DNA of 64,000 bases, taken from contig NZ_FMAD01000019.1 of the NCBI RefSeq assembly GCF_900094595.1, positions 22,474 to 86,473 on the forward strand, read 5' to 3'. The notes below the pieces were generated by a model, which was not told the origin of the DNA, ran no database searches, and saw nothing but the letters and a program-made list of their open reading frames with translations. Positions 9,544 to 17,785 of the stretch are shown one piece after another. The position numbers and the translations under genes are program-made. How positions within the stretch are numbered: position 1 is the first letter of the stretch; each line of letters begins with the position of its first letter. This DNA comes from Cupriavidus alkaliphilus. Its GTDB lineage: Bacteria; Pseudomonadota; Gammaproteobacteria; Burkholderiales; Burkholderiaceae.

Positions 9544-10311
9544 ATGACCCTCGGAATCCTTGCCGCCATCCACGATGAAGTCGACGGGCTCGTCGCCGCC
9601 ATGCGCCATGACGACAGCCGCGCCACGGTACGCACCATCGGCATGCGCGACTACTACGCCGGCCATTTGTACGGGCAGCCGTGCGTGCTGGTGCTGGCGC
9701 GCATGGGCAAGGTGGCGGCGTCGGCGACCACGGTCACGCTGATCCGGGAGCTGGGCGCCACGCAGATCGTCTTTACCGGACTGGCCGGCGGCATCGGCGC
9801 GGCCACGCAGGTGGGCGACATCGTCATCGCCGACCGCACCCTGCAGCATGACCTGGACGCGCGCCCGTTCTTCGGCCGCCATGAGGTGCCGCTGCTGGAG
9901 CGCGCCGAATTCCCCGCCGATGCGGCGCTGACGGCCGAGCTGCATGCCGCCGCGGCGGACTTCCTGCGCGACGACCTCGCCGTCGACGTGCCGCGCGCGG
10001 TGCGCGAAAAGTTCGGCGTCGCGGCGCCGACCCTGCACCGGGGCATGATCGCCAGCGGCGACCAGTTTATCGGCTCGCCCGCCGCGGTAGCGGAGCTGCG
10101 CGAGCGGCTGCCGGGCTTGCTGGCAGTGGAGATGGAAGGCGCCGCGGTGGCACAGGTCTGCCATGAATATGGCGTGCCTTACGCGGTGATGCGGACCATC
10201 TCCGACCGCGCCGACGACACCGCGCATGTGGATTTTTCGGCATTCCTGACCGACGTGGCCAGCCACTATTCCAGCGGCGTACTGCGCCGTCTGCTGGCGG
10301 CGCGCGCCTGA
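9544..10311 (+). CDS. mtnN: 5'-methylthioadenosine/S-adenosylhomocysteine nucleosidase
   Basis: 255 residues of the purine nucleoside phosphorylase fold. Diagnostic segments are RMGKVAASATT, the ribose/purine loop VEMEGAAVAQVCHEYGVP and the catalytic Asp in TISDRADD. It splits the glycosidic bond of methylthioadenosine and S-adenosylhomocysteine, feeding adenine salvage and methyl-donor recycling. An insertion of about 15 residues (AAADFLRDDLAVDVPRAV region) makes it longer than the E. coli enzyme (232 aa). No obvious ribosome site precedes the ATG. Confidence 0.9.
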   Translation: MTLGILAAIHDEVDGLVAAMRHDDSRATVRTIGMRDYYAGHLYGQPCVLVLARMGKVAASATTVTLIRELGATQIVFTGLAGGIGAATQVGDIVIADRTLQHDLDARPFFGRHEVPLLERAEFPADAALTAELHAAAADFLRDDLAVDVPRAVREKFGVAAPTLHRGMIASGDQFIGSPAAVAELRERLPGLLAVEMEGAAVAQVCHEYGVPYAVMRTISDRADDTAHVDFSAFLTDVASHYSSGVLRRLLAARA

Positions 10312-10383
10312 CGCCAGCCTTCGCGGCCGTCTGACCGGGATCAAGCCCCGTGCAGATTCCTGACCGGAAAGTCGGTTCAGTCG

Positions 10384-10629
10384 TTACCGTCCGCGCGGCC
10401 GCACCGTGCCCCAGAACCCGACCAGCAGCGCCGACCCGGCGATCACCGCGAGCCAGCTGCCGAGCTGGCCGTCGACAAACCAATGCAGCGCGCGGCCGGT
10501 GTAGAAGGCCGCCGCCGCACCCGCCGCGCCCAGCACCAGCGCGGCCGGCAGGGTCACCACGCGCCCTGCCGGATGCAGCCGGCGTGCCGCCAGTCCGACC
10601 AGCAAACCCACGATCAAGGTGCCCAGCAT
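10384..10629 (-). CDS. Small membrane protein, GlsB/YeaQ/YmgE-like
   Basis: 81 residues with three hydrophobic segments (about 2-14, 24-44, 54-74) and glycine-rich turns such as IVGLLVGLAARRL and VLGAAGAAAA. This resembles the transglycosylase-associated GlsB/YeaQ/YmgE stress-protein family, although the match is loose. The start at 10629 is chosen because AGGAGA lies 7 bases upstream; an in-frame ATG at 10656 lacks this. Role unknown. Confidence 0.65.
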   Translation of the reverse strand: MLGTLIVGLLVGLAARRLHPAGRVVTLPAALVLGAAGAAAAFYTGRALHWFVDGQLGSWLAVIAGSALLVGFWGTVRPRGR

Positions 10630-10745
10630 CCGCTTCTCCTGTGTTGTCTGCATCACAGCCGCATGCGGCCGCGGCGTAACGATACTGCAATCCTACGGCC
10701 CTGCCACCCACCGCGGCGGACGACTGCAATGATCGGTCCCGGCGG

Positions 10746-10751
10746 TATAAT
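10746..10751 (+). promoter_or_regulatory. Candidate -10 box for hemA
   Basis: A perfect TATAAT lies 45 bases before the hemA start. The best -35 candidate (CTGCAA at 10724-10729, 16-base spacing) is poor, so promoter strength is uncertain. Confidence 0.45.
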
Positions 10752-10795
10752 GACATCCGGTCCGGCCGCGCTCCGGATCGTACCAGTCCCCAACA

Positions 10796-12100
10796 ATGCA
10801 ACTGCTCGCGATCGGCATCAATCACACTACGGCACCCGTCTCGCTGCGCGAGCGGGTGGCGTTTCCGCTCGAGCAGATCAAGCCGGCGCTGGGCGCGCTG
10901 CGCTCCCACCTGTCGGGGCGCAGCGGCACCGAAGCCGCCATCCTGTCCACCTGCAACCGCACCGAGATCTACTGCGCCACCGACGTGCTGACGCCGGGCA
11001 CGGACGGATTCGAGCACACCCTGCGCTGGCTGTCGCAGCATCACAACGTGCCGGCCACGGAGCTGGCGCCGCACCTGTACGCGCTGCCGCAGTCCGAAGC
11101 CGTGCGGCACGCCTTCCGCGTGGCCAGCGGGCTCGATTCGATGGTGCTGGGCGAGACCCAGATCTTGGGCCAGCTCAAGGACGCGGTGCGCACCGCCGGC
11201 GAAGCCGGCTCGCTCGGCACGTACCTGAACCAGCTGTTCCAGCGGACCTTCGCGGTGGCCAAGGAAGTGCGCGGCCAGACCGAGATCGGCGCGCATTCGG
11301 TGTCGATGGCCGCGGCCGCGGTGCGGCTGGCGCAGCGGATCTTCGAAAGCGTCTCGACCCAGCGCGTGCTGTTTATCGGCGCGGGCGAAATGATCGAACT
11401 GTGCGCAACCCACTTTGCCGCGCAGCAGCCGCGCCAGATCGTGGTCGCCAACCGCACCGTCGAGCGCGGCGAGAAGCTGGCCGAGCAGCTCAGCGGCCAG
11501 GGCCTGACCGCCAATGCGATCCGCCTGTCGGACCTGGGCGAGCGCCTGCATGAGTTCGACATCGTGGTGTCGTGCACCGCAAGCTCGCTGCCGATCATCG
11601 GCCTGGGCGCGGTGGAGCGCGCGGTCAAGCGGCGCAAGCACCGTCCCATCATGATGGTCGACCTGGCCGTGCCGCGCGACGTCGAGCCCGAAGTCTCGCG
11701 CCTGGACGACGTCTTCCTCTATACCGTCGACGACCTCGGCGCGGTCGTGCGCGAGGGCAACGCCCTGCGCCAGGCCGCGGTGGCGCAGGCCGAAGCCATC
11801 ATCGAAAGCCGCGTGCAGAACTTCATGCACTGGCTGGAAACCCGCAGCGTGGTGCCGGTCATCCGCGAACTGCAGAGCAGCGGCGAAGCCATCCGCCAGG
11901 CCGAGCTGGAGCGCGCGCGCCGCATGCTGGCGCGCGGCGACGATCCGCAGGCCGTGCTCGAGGCGCTCTCCGGCGCGCTCACGCGCAAGTTCCTGCACGG
12001 CCCCACCCACGCGCTCAACCACACCCAGGGCGAGGACCGCGAGGCGCTGCTGCGCCTGGTGCCGGGCCTGTTCCGCCACAGCAGCCATTCCGAGCGCTAG
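10796..12100 (+). CDS. hemA: Glutamyl-tRNA reductase
   Basis: 434 residues. The N-terminal catalytic domain has NHTTAP at 9-14 and STCNRTE with the nucleophilic Cys at residue 53, followed by SGLDSMVLGETQILGQ (111-126). A Rossmann NADPH domain (FIGAGEMIE) and a C-terminal helical dimerisation domain complete it. It reduces Glu-tRNA(Glu) to glutamate-1-semialdehyde, the first committed step of tetrapyrrole synthesis. prfA follows 94 bases later, an arrangement conserved across proteobacteria. The ATG has no clear Shine-Dalgarno sequence. Confidence 0.96.
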   Translation: MQLLAIGINHTTAPVSLRERVAFPLEQIKPALGALRSHLSGRSGTEAAILSTCNRTEIYCATDVLTPGTDGFEHTLRWLSQHHNVPATELAPHLYALPQSEAVRHAFRVASGLDSMVLGETQILGQLKDAVRTAGEAGSLGTYLNQLFQRTFAVAKEVRGQTEIGAHSVSMAAAAVRLAQRIFESVSTQRVLFIGAGEMIELCATHFAAQQPRQIVVANRTVERGEKLAEQLSGQGLTANAIRLSDLGERLHEFDIVVSCTASSLPIIGLGAVERAVKRRKHRPIMMVDLAVPRDVEPEVSRLDDVFLYTVDDLGAVVREGNALRQAAVAQAEAIIESRVQNFMHWLETRSVVPVIRELQSSGEAIRQAELERARRMLARGDDPQAVLEALSGALTRKFLHGPTHALNHTQGEDREALLRLVPGLFRHSSHSER

Positions 12101-12194
12101 CCGCGCTTGCCTCGCCGGCGCGCCGCGCCGTCACGCCCTCGCCGCCCCGTCCTTGTGGGCGTGGCCCGGCCCACCCGATTCCCTGTCCGCCCCG

Positions 12195-13277
12195 ATGAAA
12201 GCCAGCATGCTTGCCAAGCTCGACCAACTGGCCGAGCGACTCGACGAAGTCAACGCCCTGCTCGCGCGCGAAGACGCGACCGCCAATATCGACCAGTACC
12301 GCAAGCTCAGCCGCGAGCATGCCGAGCTGTCGCCCGTGGCCGAGCAATACGGCCAGTACCGCCAGGCCCAGGACGACCTCGCCACCGCGCAGGCGCTGCT
12401 CGACGATCCGGAGATGAAGGACTTCGCCGCCGACGAGATCGCCGCCGCGCGCGACCGGCTGGAAGCGCTGCAGGCCAGCCTGCAGCGCCTGCTGCTGCCC
12501 AGGGACCCCAACGACGACCGCAACCTGCTGCTGGAAATCCGCGCCGGCACCGGCGGCGAGGAAAGCGCGCTGTTCGCCGCCGATCTGCTGCGGATGTACA
12601 CGCGTTATGCCGAGCGGCAGCGCTGGCAGGTCGAGGTGATGAGCGAGTCGGAATCGGACCTGGGTGGCTACAAGGAAGTCATCATCCGGATCGCCGGCGA
12701 TGCCGCGTTTTCGCGGCTGAAGTTCGAATCCGGCGGCCACCGCGTGCAGCGCGTGCCGGCCACCGAGGCGCAGGGCCGCATCCATACCTCTGCCTGCACG
12801 GTTGCCGTGATGCCCGAGGCCGACGAGGTTGGCGAGGTCGAGATCAACCCGGCCGACCTGCGCATCGACACCTTCCGCGCCTCCGGCGCCGGCGGCCAGC
12901 ACGTCAACAAGACCGATTCCGCGGTGCGCCTGACCCACCTGCCCACCGGCATCGTGGTCGAGTGCCAGGACGACCGCAGCCAGCACCGCAACAAGGACAA
13001 GGCGATGAAGGTGCTCGCCGCCCGCATCAAGGACATGCAGGCGCGCGCCGCGCAGGCGCGCGAGGCCAGCACCCGGCGCAACCTGATCGGCTCGGGCGAC
13101 CGCAGCGACCGCATCCGCACCTACAACTTCCCGCAGGGCCGCGTGACCGACCACCGCATCAACCTGACGCTGTACAAGATCGACATGATCATGGACGGCG
13201 ACATGGACGAGCTGCTGTCAGCGCTGTCCGCCGAGCACCAGGCGGACCAGCTGGCGGCGCTGGGCGAAGACGCCTGA
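12195..13277 (+). CDS. prfA: Peptide chain release factor 1
   Basis: 360 residues, the same as E. coli RF1. The stop-codon recognition tripeptide PAT is at 188-190 in HRVQRVPATEAQGR, and the peptidyl-hydrolysis GGQ is at 233-235 in ASGAGGQHVN, where the Gln is the target of PrmC methylation. RF1 reads UAA and UAG. The start MKASMLAKL matches the family start. Its modifying enzyme, prmC, is two genes downstream, separated by a lipoprotein gene with its own promoter and terminator. Confidence 0.97.
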   Translation: MKASMLAKLDQLAERLDEVNALLAREDATANIDQYRKLSREHAELSPVAEQYGQYRQAQDDLATAQALLDDPEMKDFAADEIAAARDRLEALQASLQRLLLPRDPNDDRNLLLEIRAGTGGEESALFAADLLRMYTRYAERQRWQVEVMSESESDLGGYKEVIIRIAGDAAFSRLKFESGGHRVQRVPATEAQGRIHTSACTVAVMPEADEVGEVEINPADLRIDTFRASGAGGQHVNKTDSAVRLTHLPTGIVVECQDDRSQHRNKDKAMKVLAARIKDMQARAAQAREASTRRNLIGSGDRSDRIRTYNFPQGRVTDHRINLTLYKIDMIMDGDMDELLSALSAEHQADQLAALGEDA

Positions 13278-13371
13278 GCGCCACTTGGCGCGTCGTAGCC
13301 AAGGCTTCGGCGATGAACACCGCGTAAAGTCGCCGATATCTTTGTATTTGTTGTAAATGCTTGAAACAGCA

Positions 13372-13400
13372 CTGGCAGGGGTAAGGTCGCTGTCTATAAT
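13372..13400 (+). promoter_or_regulatory. Sigma-70-type promoter of the Ala-rich lipoprotein
   Basis: CTGGCA (13372-13377, four of six -35 matches), a 17-base spacer and a perfect TATAAT (13395-13400) lie 68 bases before the lipoprotein start, in the 191-base gap after prfA. Confidence 0.6.
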
Positions 13401-13468
13401 CGACTTCGACCGGCAAACGGAGAATGGTGCCGGGTAGTCACTCCCGAGAACATATCTAGGACGAAATC

Positions 13469-13798
13469 ATGAAAAAACTGCTCGCGCTGTTGATGATCAC
13501 CGCGGCCATGGCCGCTTGCAGCAAGAAGGAAGAAGCGCCGCCCGCCGCCTCGAACGCCGAGAGCGCGATGCAGAGCGCCGCGGAATCCGCCAAGGCCGCC
13601 GCAAGCGATGCCGCCGCTGCCGCCAGCAACGCCGCAGATGCCGCCAAGGCTGCCGCCAGCGACGCCGCCTCGAACGCTTCCGCCGCCGCCGAGAAGGCCA
13701 AGGAAGACGCCGGCAACGCCATGGAGAACGCCAAGCAGGCCGCCAAGGATGCCGTCAACGCCGGCGCCGACAAGGCCAAGGACGCCGTCAATAAGTAA
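13469..13798 (+). CDS. Alanine-rich small lipoprotein
   Basis: 109 residues. A signal peptide MKKLLALLMITAAMAAC carries a lipobox-like AMAAC with the acylated Cys at residue 17. The mature part is almost wholly A/K/D/E/S/N with repeating AAxSAAxAAxxA patterns such as SDAAAAASNAADAAK, predicting one long amphipathic helix like LEA-type or Lpp-like proteins. It ends DKAKDAVNK. It probably sits in the outer membrane facing the periplasm; function unknown. It has its own promoter (13372-13400) and terminator (13887-13918) and so forms a separate transcription unit between prfA and prmC. Confidence 0.85.
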   Translation: MKKLLALLMITAAMAACSKKEEAPPAASNAESAMQSAAESAKAAASDAAAAASNAADAAKAAASDAASNASAAAEKAKEDAGNAMENAKQAAKDAVNAGADKAKDAVNK

Positions 13799-13886
13799 TC
13801 GCCCGGCGGGGTCATTGCGCCCGCCGCCGCCGATGAGCGGTACACTGGCACGAAGCCGGAAGTTTCACCAGAGCACCGCCCCAAAG

Positions 13887-13918
13887 CCCCGCCAGGTCCC
13901 GCACCGGTGGGGTTTTTT
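13887..13918 (+). terminator. Intrinsic terminator between the lipoprotein gene and prmC
   Basis: CCCCGCC (13887-13893), a 12-base loop and GGTGGGG (13906-13912), with one G-T pair, are followed by TTTTTT. It ends only 34 bases before the prmC ATG. Confidence 0.8.
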
Positions 13919-13952
13919 ATAGCCGGCACCAGAACCGTCTTTTACCCACGCG

Positions 13953-14846
13953 ATGTCCACCCCCGACTCCACCGCGCTGCCGGCAACACCCACGCTGCGC
14001 GAGGCGCAGACCCTCGCCGCCATGGCCGGGCTGCCTGCGCTGGAAGCGCGCATGCTGCTGACCCACGTCACCGGCCTGAGCCGCACGCAGCTGATCACGC
14101 GCGACACCGACGTGCTCACTATCGCCCAGCGCGACGCGTTTGCCACGCTGCTGGCGCGGCGCCTGGCGGGCGAGCCGATGGCCTACCTGATCGGCGAGCG
14201 TGAATTCTTCGGCCGCAAGTTCCGCGTCACGCCGGACGTACTGATCCCGCGCCCCGATACCGAGGTGGCTGCGGAAGCCGCGCTGGCGCGGCTGGCCACG
14301 GTGCCGCAGCCCAACGTGCTTGACCTCGGCACGGGCTCCGGCATCCTCGCCGTGACGCTGGCGCGCGAGCGGCGCGACGCGCAGGTCTGGGCCACCGACA
14401 TCTCGCCCGGCGCGCTGATGGTGGCGCAGGACAACGCCCGCGCGCTGGGCGCCGAGCGCATCGCGTTCCTGGTCTCGGACTGGTACGCGGCGCTGCCGCC
14501 GGAGCTGCGCTTCCACCTGATCGTCAGCAACCCGCCCTATATCGCCGCGGGCGACCCGCACCTGGCTGAAGGCGACCTGCGCTTCGAGCCGATCGACGCG
14601 CTGACCGACCACGACGACGGCCTCTCCGACCTGCGCGCCATCGTCGGCGGCGCCGGCGCGCGATTGCTGCCCGGCGGCTGGCTGCTGATGGAACACGGCT
14701 ATGACCAGGCCGCGGCCACGCGCCAGCTGCTGCAAGCCAGCGGCTTCGACGAGGTCTTCACCGCGCGTGACCTGGCCGGGCTGGAGCGCTGCACCGGCGG
14801 ACGCTGGCCGGGCGCGCAGCCCGCCGGTACCGCCGCGGCACCCTGA
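13953..14846 (+). CDS. prmC: Peptide chain release factor N5-glutamine methyltransferase
   Basis: 297 residues. An N-terminal helical bundle binds the release factor. The SAM-binding motif is DLGTGSG at 124-130 and the catalytic NPPY at 193-196; RVTPDVLIPRPDTE (91-104) is typical of PrmC. It methylates the Gln of the GGQ loop in RF1 and RF2. It lies just past a terminator, so transcription must come from read-through or a nearby unrecognised promoter. The C-terminal GRWPGAQPAG tail has a normal length. Confidence 0.95.
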   Translation: MSTPDSTALPATPTLREAQTLAAMAGLPALEARMLLTHVTGLSRTQLITRDTDVLTIAQRDAFATLLARRLAGEPMAYLIGEREFFGRKFRVTPDVLIPRPDTEVAAEAALARLATVPQPNVLDLGTGSGILAVTLARERRDAQVWATDISPGALMVAQDNARALGAERIAFLVSDWYAALPPELRFHLIVSNPPYIAAGDPHLAEGDLRFEPIDALTDHDDGLSDLRAIVGGAGARLLPGGWLLMEHGYDQAAATRQLLQASGFDEVFTARDLAGLERCTGGRWPGAQPAGTAAAP

Positions 14847-14967
14847 AGCGCCGCGGCGATTCCGGTAAAATTGCCATCAGATTCCCGCCGTGCGGCCCGG
14901 CCGCGCGGTATTCCGTTCTCCCCAGGCGGCGCCCGCGACACGGCCTCGCCCCACTGAAAAGCAAACC

Positions 14968-15279
14968 ATGAGCGACGTGCAGCAACAGATCGACCAGATC
15001 GTCAAGGGCAACCCCGTAGTCCTGTTCATGAAGGGCACCGCGCAATTCCCGATGTGCGGCTTCTCGGGACGCGCCATCCAGATCCTGAAGGCCTGCGGCG
15101 TCGACGCGCCGACCACGGTCAACGTGCTGGACGACGAAGGCATCCGCCAGGGCATCAAGGAATACGCCAACTGGCCGACCATTCCCCAGCTCTACGTGAA
15201 CGGCGAGTTCATCGGCGGCTCGGACATCATGATGGAGATGTACCAGAACGGCGAACTGCAAACCCTGCTGAAGGGCTGA
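14968..15279 (+). CDS. grxD: Monothiol glutaredoxin, Grx4 family
   Basis: 103 residues. The monothiol active site CGFS begins at Cys30 in FPMCGFSGRA, followed by the glutathione-contact segments NWPTIPQLYVNGEFIGG and SDIMMEM. Such proteins carry or transfer [2Fe-2S] clusters rather than acting as general reductants. The start matches the family (MSDVQQQID); a longer upstream reading is not supported. It lies between prmC and ubiX, 121 bases after prmC and 8 bases before ubiX. Confidence 0.94.
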   Translation: MSDVQQQIDQIVKGNPVVLFMKGTAQFPMCGFSGRAIQILKACGVDAPTTVNVLDDEGIRQGIKEYANWPTIPQLYVNGEFIGGSDIMMEMYQNGELQTLLKG

Positions 15280-15287
15280 GTCTCGCC

Positions 15288-15911
15288 ATGTCCGGGGCTG
15301 GCGGCACACCGCAACGGCTGATCGTCGCCATCACCGGCGCCACCGGGGCCATCTACGGCGTGCGCCTGCTGCAGGTGCTGCGCGCGGCGCCCGCGGTGGA
15401 AACCCACCTGCTGATTTCGCCGGCCGGCGTGATGAACCTGCAGCACGAGCTGGACATCGGCCGCGCCGAGGTCGAAGCGCTGGCCAGCGTCGTGCACAAC
15501 GTGCGCGACATCGGCGCCACCATCGCCAGCGGCTCGTTCCGCGCGCACGCCATGGTGGTGGCGCCGTGCTCGATGCGCACGCTGGCGGCGATCGCGCATG
15601 GTTTCTCGGACAACCTGATCACGCGCGCCGCCGACGTCACGCTGAAAGAGCGCCGCAAGCTGGTGCTGATGGTCAGGGAAACGCCGCTGAACCTAGCGCA
15701 CCTGCGCAACATGACTGCGGTGACGGAAATGGGCGGGATCGTGTTCCCGCCGGTGCCGGGCTTCTACCAGAAGCCGCAGAGCATTGCCGAACTGGTCGAT
15801 CATACGGTCGGGCGCATGCTGGACCTGGTGGACCTACCGCAGATCGGGCAAGCCCTGGCGCCAAGCTGGGGCGGGCTGAACCCCCGCGCCGGCGACGCGG
15901 CCGGGAACTGA
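15288..15911 (+). CDS. ubiX: Flavin prenyltransferase UbiX (housekeeping copy)
   Basis: 207 residues. Signature segments are VAITGATGAIYGVRLL (FMN/phosphate loop), IASGSFRAHAMVVAPCSMRTLAAIA and NMTAVTEMGGIV. UbiX attaches a dimethylallyl unit to FMN to make the prenyl-FMN cofactor used by UbiD decarboxylases. The start 8 bases after the grxD stop suggests one transcript with grxD. A second copy at 53494-54090 lies with a UbiD gene, so this one is probably the ubiquinone-pathway enzyme. Confidence 0.93.
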   Translation: MSGAGGTPQRLIVAITGATGAIYGVRLLQVLRAAPAVETHLLISPAGVMNLQHELDIGRAEVEALASVVHNVRDIGATIASGSFRAHAMVVAPCSMRTLAAIAHGFSDNLITRAADVTLKERRKLVLMVRETPLNLAHLRNMTAVTEMGGIVFPPVPGFYQKPQSIAELVDHTVGRMLDLVDLPQIGQALAPSWGGLNPRAGDAAGN

Positions 15912-15939
15912 GCCGCGCCGCCGCGCTTACCGGGAACGA

Positions 15940-16131
15940 TTACCAGCGGCGATAGCCGCGGCCATAGTAGCCGTAGCCGCCGTAGTAGTACGGACGCGGC
16001 GCCACCACCACCGGCGCGGGCGCCACGTACACCGGCGCCGGACCGACCGCCGGGCCGGCGGGCGTGGGATAGACGGCGCAGCCGCCCAGCAGGGTCACCG
16101 ATGCAGCCAGTCCAATCGTCAGCATTCTCAT
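15940..16131 (-). CDS. Tyr/Gly/Pro-rich small lipoprotein
   Basis: About 63 residues. A signal peptide (MRMLTIGLAASVTLLGGC) ends in a clear lipobox LGGC. The mature part is low complexity: AVYPTPAGPAVGPAPVYVAP, then a Pro/Val stretch and a C-terminal Tyr/Gly tail (YYYGGYGYYGRGYRRW). The start at 16131 is chosen because AAGGA lies 7 bases upstream; the adjacent in-frame ATG at 16134 is equally possible. Such proteins are common in Burkholderiaceae with no assigned function. Confidence 0.7.
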   Translation of the reverse strand: MRMLTIGLAASVTLLGGCAVYPTPAGPAVGPAPVYVAPAPVVVAPRPYYYGGYGYYGRGYRRW

Positions 16132-16267
16132 CATTTCATCCTTGGGTCGCAACGGGCATGTGCCTGCCTTGCTGACGTTATACGGGCGGAACGCGTAATA
16201 CGGCGTCAAAGCCGTGTAACGCTTGTTACCGTTCCCTACGCGCCCTGCCGCCCACCCCGGGATGCCG

Positions 16268-17785
16268 TCAGATCTCGAACCGTATCCCCTGCGCCAGCGG
16301 CAGCGAATCGCCGTAGTTGATGGTGTTGGTGGCGCGGCGCATATAGCCCTTCCACGCATCGGAGCCTGACTCGCGGCCGCCCCCCGTCGCCTTCTCGCCG
16401 CCGAAGGCGCCGCCGATTTCCGCGCCGCTGGTGCCGATATTCACATTGGCGATGCCGCAGTCGCTGCCCGCCGACGACAGGAAGCGCTCGGCCTCGCGCA
16501 TCGATTCGGTGAAGATGCACGACGATAGCCCATGTGCCGCGGCATTGTTCAGCGCGATGGCCTCGTCCAGCGTGGTGTACGGCATCAGGTACAGGATCGG
16601 GGCGAAGGTTTCGGTCAGCATGGTGTCGTGCTGCGCGTCGGTCATCACCAGCGCGGGCCGCACGTAGTGCGCATGCGGATAGCGGTCGGCCAGCAGCCGC
16701 TCGCCGCCGGTCACGATATTGCCCTGCGCGCGGCACGCCGCCAGCGCGTTGGCCATGGCGTCGCCGGCGGCGGTGTCGATCAGCGGGCCGACCAGCGTGC
16801 CGTCTTGCAGCGGATCGCCGACCGGCAGCCGGTCGAACACGGTGATCAGCCGGCTCGCCATGGTGTCCATCAGGTCGGCATGGATAAAGCAGCGGCGCAG
16901 CGTGGTGCAGCGCTGCCCCGCGGTGCCGGCCGCGGCAAAGGTGATGGCCCGCACCGCCAGTTCGATATCGGCCGAGGGCGCGACGATGGCAGCGTTGTTG
17001 CCGCCCAGCTCCAGGATGCAGCGCTTGAAGTGCCCGGCGCAGGCGATGCCGACCTCGCGGCCCATGCGGGTCGAGCCGGTGGCGCTGACCAGCCGCACCG
17101 CAGGGTGCGCGACCAGGTGGGTACCCAGGGTGCGCCCGCCCGGCAGCACCGCCGAGATGCCACTGTGCTGCGGCGCCGCCGCGGCCAGCACGCGCTCCAG
17201 CAGGCCGTGCGCGGCCAGCGCGCACAGCGACACCTTCTCCGACGGCTTCCAGATCACGCCGTTGCCGCATACCAGCGCCAGCGCCGCATTCCACGCCCAC
17301 ACCGCCACCGGGAAGTTGAACGCCGAAATCACGCCGCACAGACCGTACGGGTGCCAGGTCTCGCGCATCGCGTGCTGCGGGCGCTCGGAGGCGATGGTCA
17401 GCCCGTGCAGCTGGCGCGACAGGCCGACCGCGAAGTCGCAGATGTCGATCATCTCCTGCACCTCGCCCAGCCCTTCCTGCAGGATCTTGCCGGATTCGAG
17501 CGACACCAGCCGCCCCAGCGCTGCCTTGTGTTCGCGCAGCACCTCGCCGAAGCGCCGCACGATCTCGCCGCGCGCCGGCGCCGGCAGCAGCGCCCAGGTG
17601 CTCTGCGCCGCGTGCGCGCGCGCGATCAGCGCGTCGGCCTGCGCCGGCGTGCAGGGCGGCACGTGGCCGATGGCGTCGCCGTCGACCGGCGAGCGCACCG
17701 TCACGGCGCCGGCCGGCGTCCCTTCCCGCCATGGCCGCGGCAGGCCCAGCGAATCCCAGCAGGCAGCAAATTCTTGTGCTTTCAT
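16268..17785 (-). CDS. amaB: ALDH7-type aldehyde dehydrogenase (L-aminoadipate-semialdehyde / piperideine-6-carboxylate dehydrogenase)
   Basis: 505 residues. Catalytic Cys293 lies in TAGQRCTTLRR and Glu259 in LELGGNN. The C-terminal block TSGAEIGGAFGGEK followed by TGGGRESGSDAWK and MRRATNTINY is characteristic of the ALDH7A1/AmaB subfamily, which oxidises alpha-aminoadipate semialdehyde (in equilibrium with piperideine-6-carboxylate) to aminoadipate in lysine breakdown. Its ATG overlaps the stop of the upstream saccharopine-dehydrogenase-like gene by four bases, so the two are coupled. Symbol by family; activity inferred. Confidence 0.87.
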   Translation of the reverse strand: MKAQEFAACWDSLGLPRPWREGTPAGAVTVRSPVDGDAIGHVPPCTPAQADALIARAHAAQSTWALLPAPARGEIVRRFGEVLREHKAALGRLVSLESGKILQEGLGEVQEMIDICDFAVGLSRQLHGLTIASERPQHAMRETWHPYGLCGVISAFNFPVAVWAWNAALALVCGNGVIWKPSEKVSLCALAAHGLLERVLAAAAPQHSGISAVLPGGRTLGTHLVAHPAVRLVSATGSTRMGREVGIACAGHFKRCILELGGNNAAIVAPSADIELAVRAITFAAAGTAGQRCTTLRRCFIHADLMDTMASRLITVFDRLPVGDPLQDGTLVGPLIDTAAGDAMANALAACRAQGNIVTGGERLLADRYPHAHYVRPALVMTDAQHDTMLTETFAPILYLMPYTTLDEAIALNNAAAHGLSSCIFTESMREAERFLSSAGSDCGIANVNIGTSGAEIGGAFGGEKATGGGRESGSDAWKGYMRRATNTINYGDSLPLAQGIRFEI

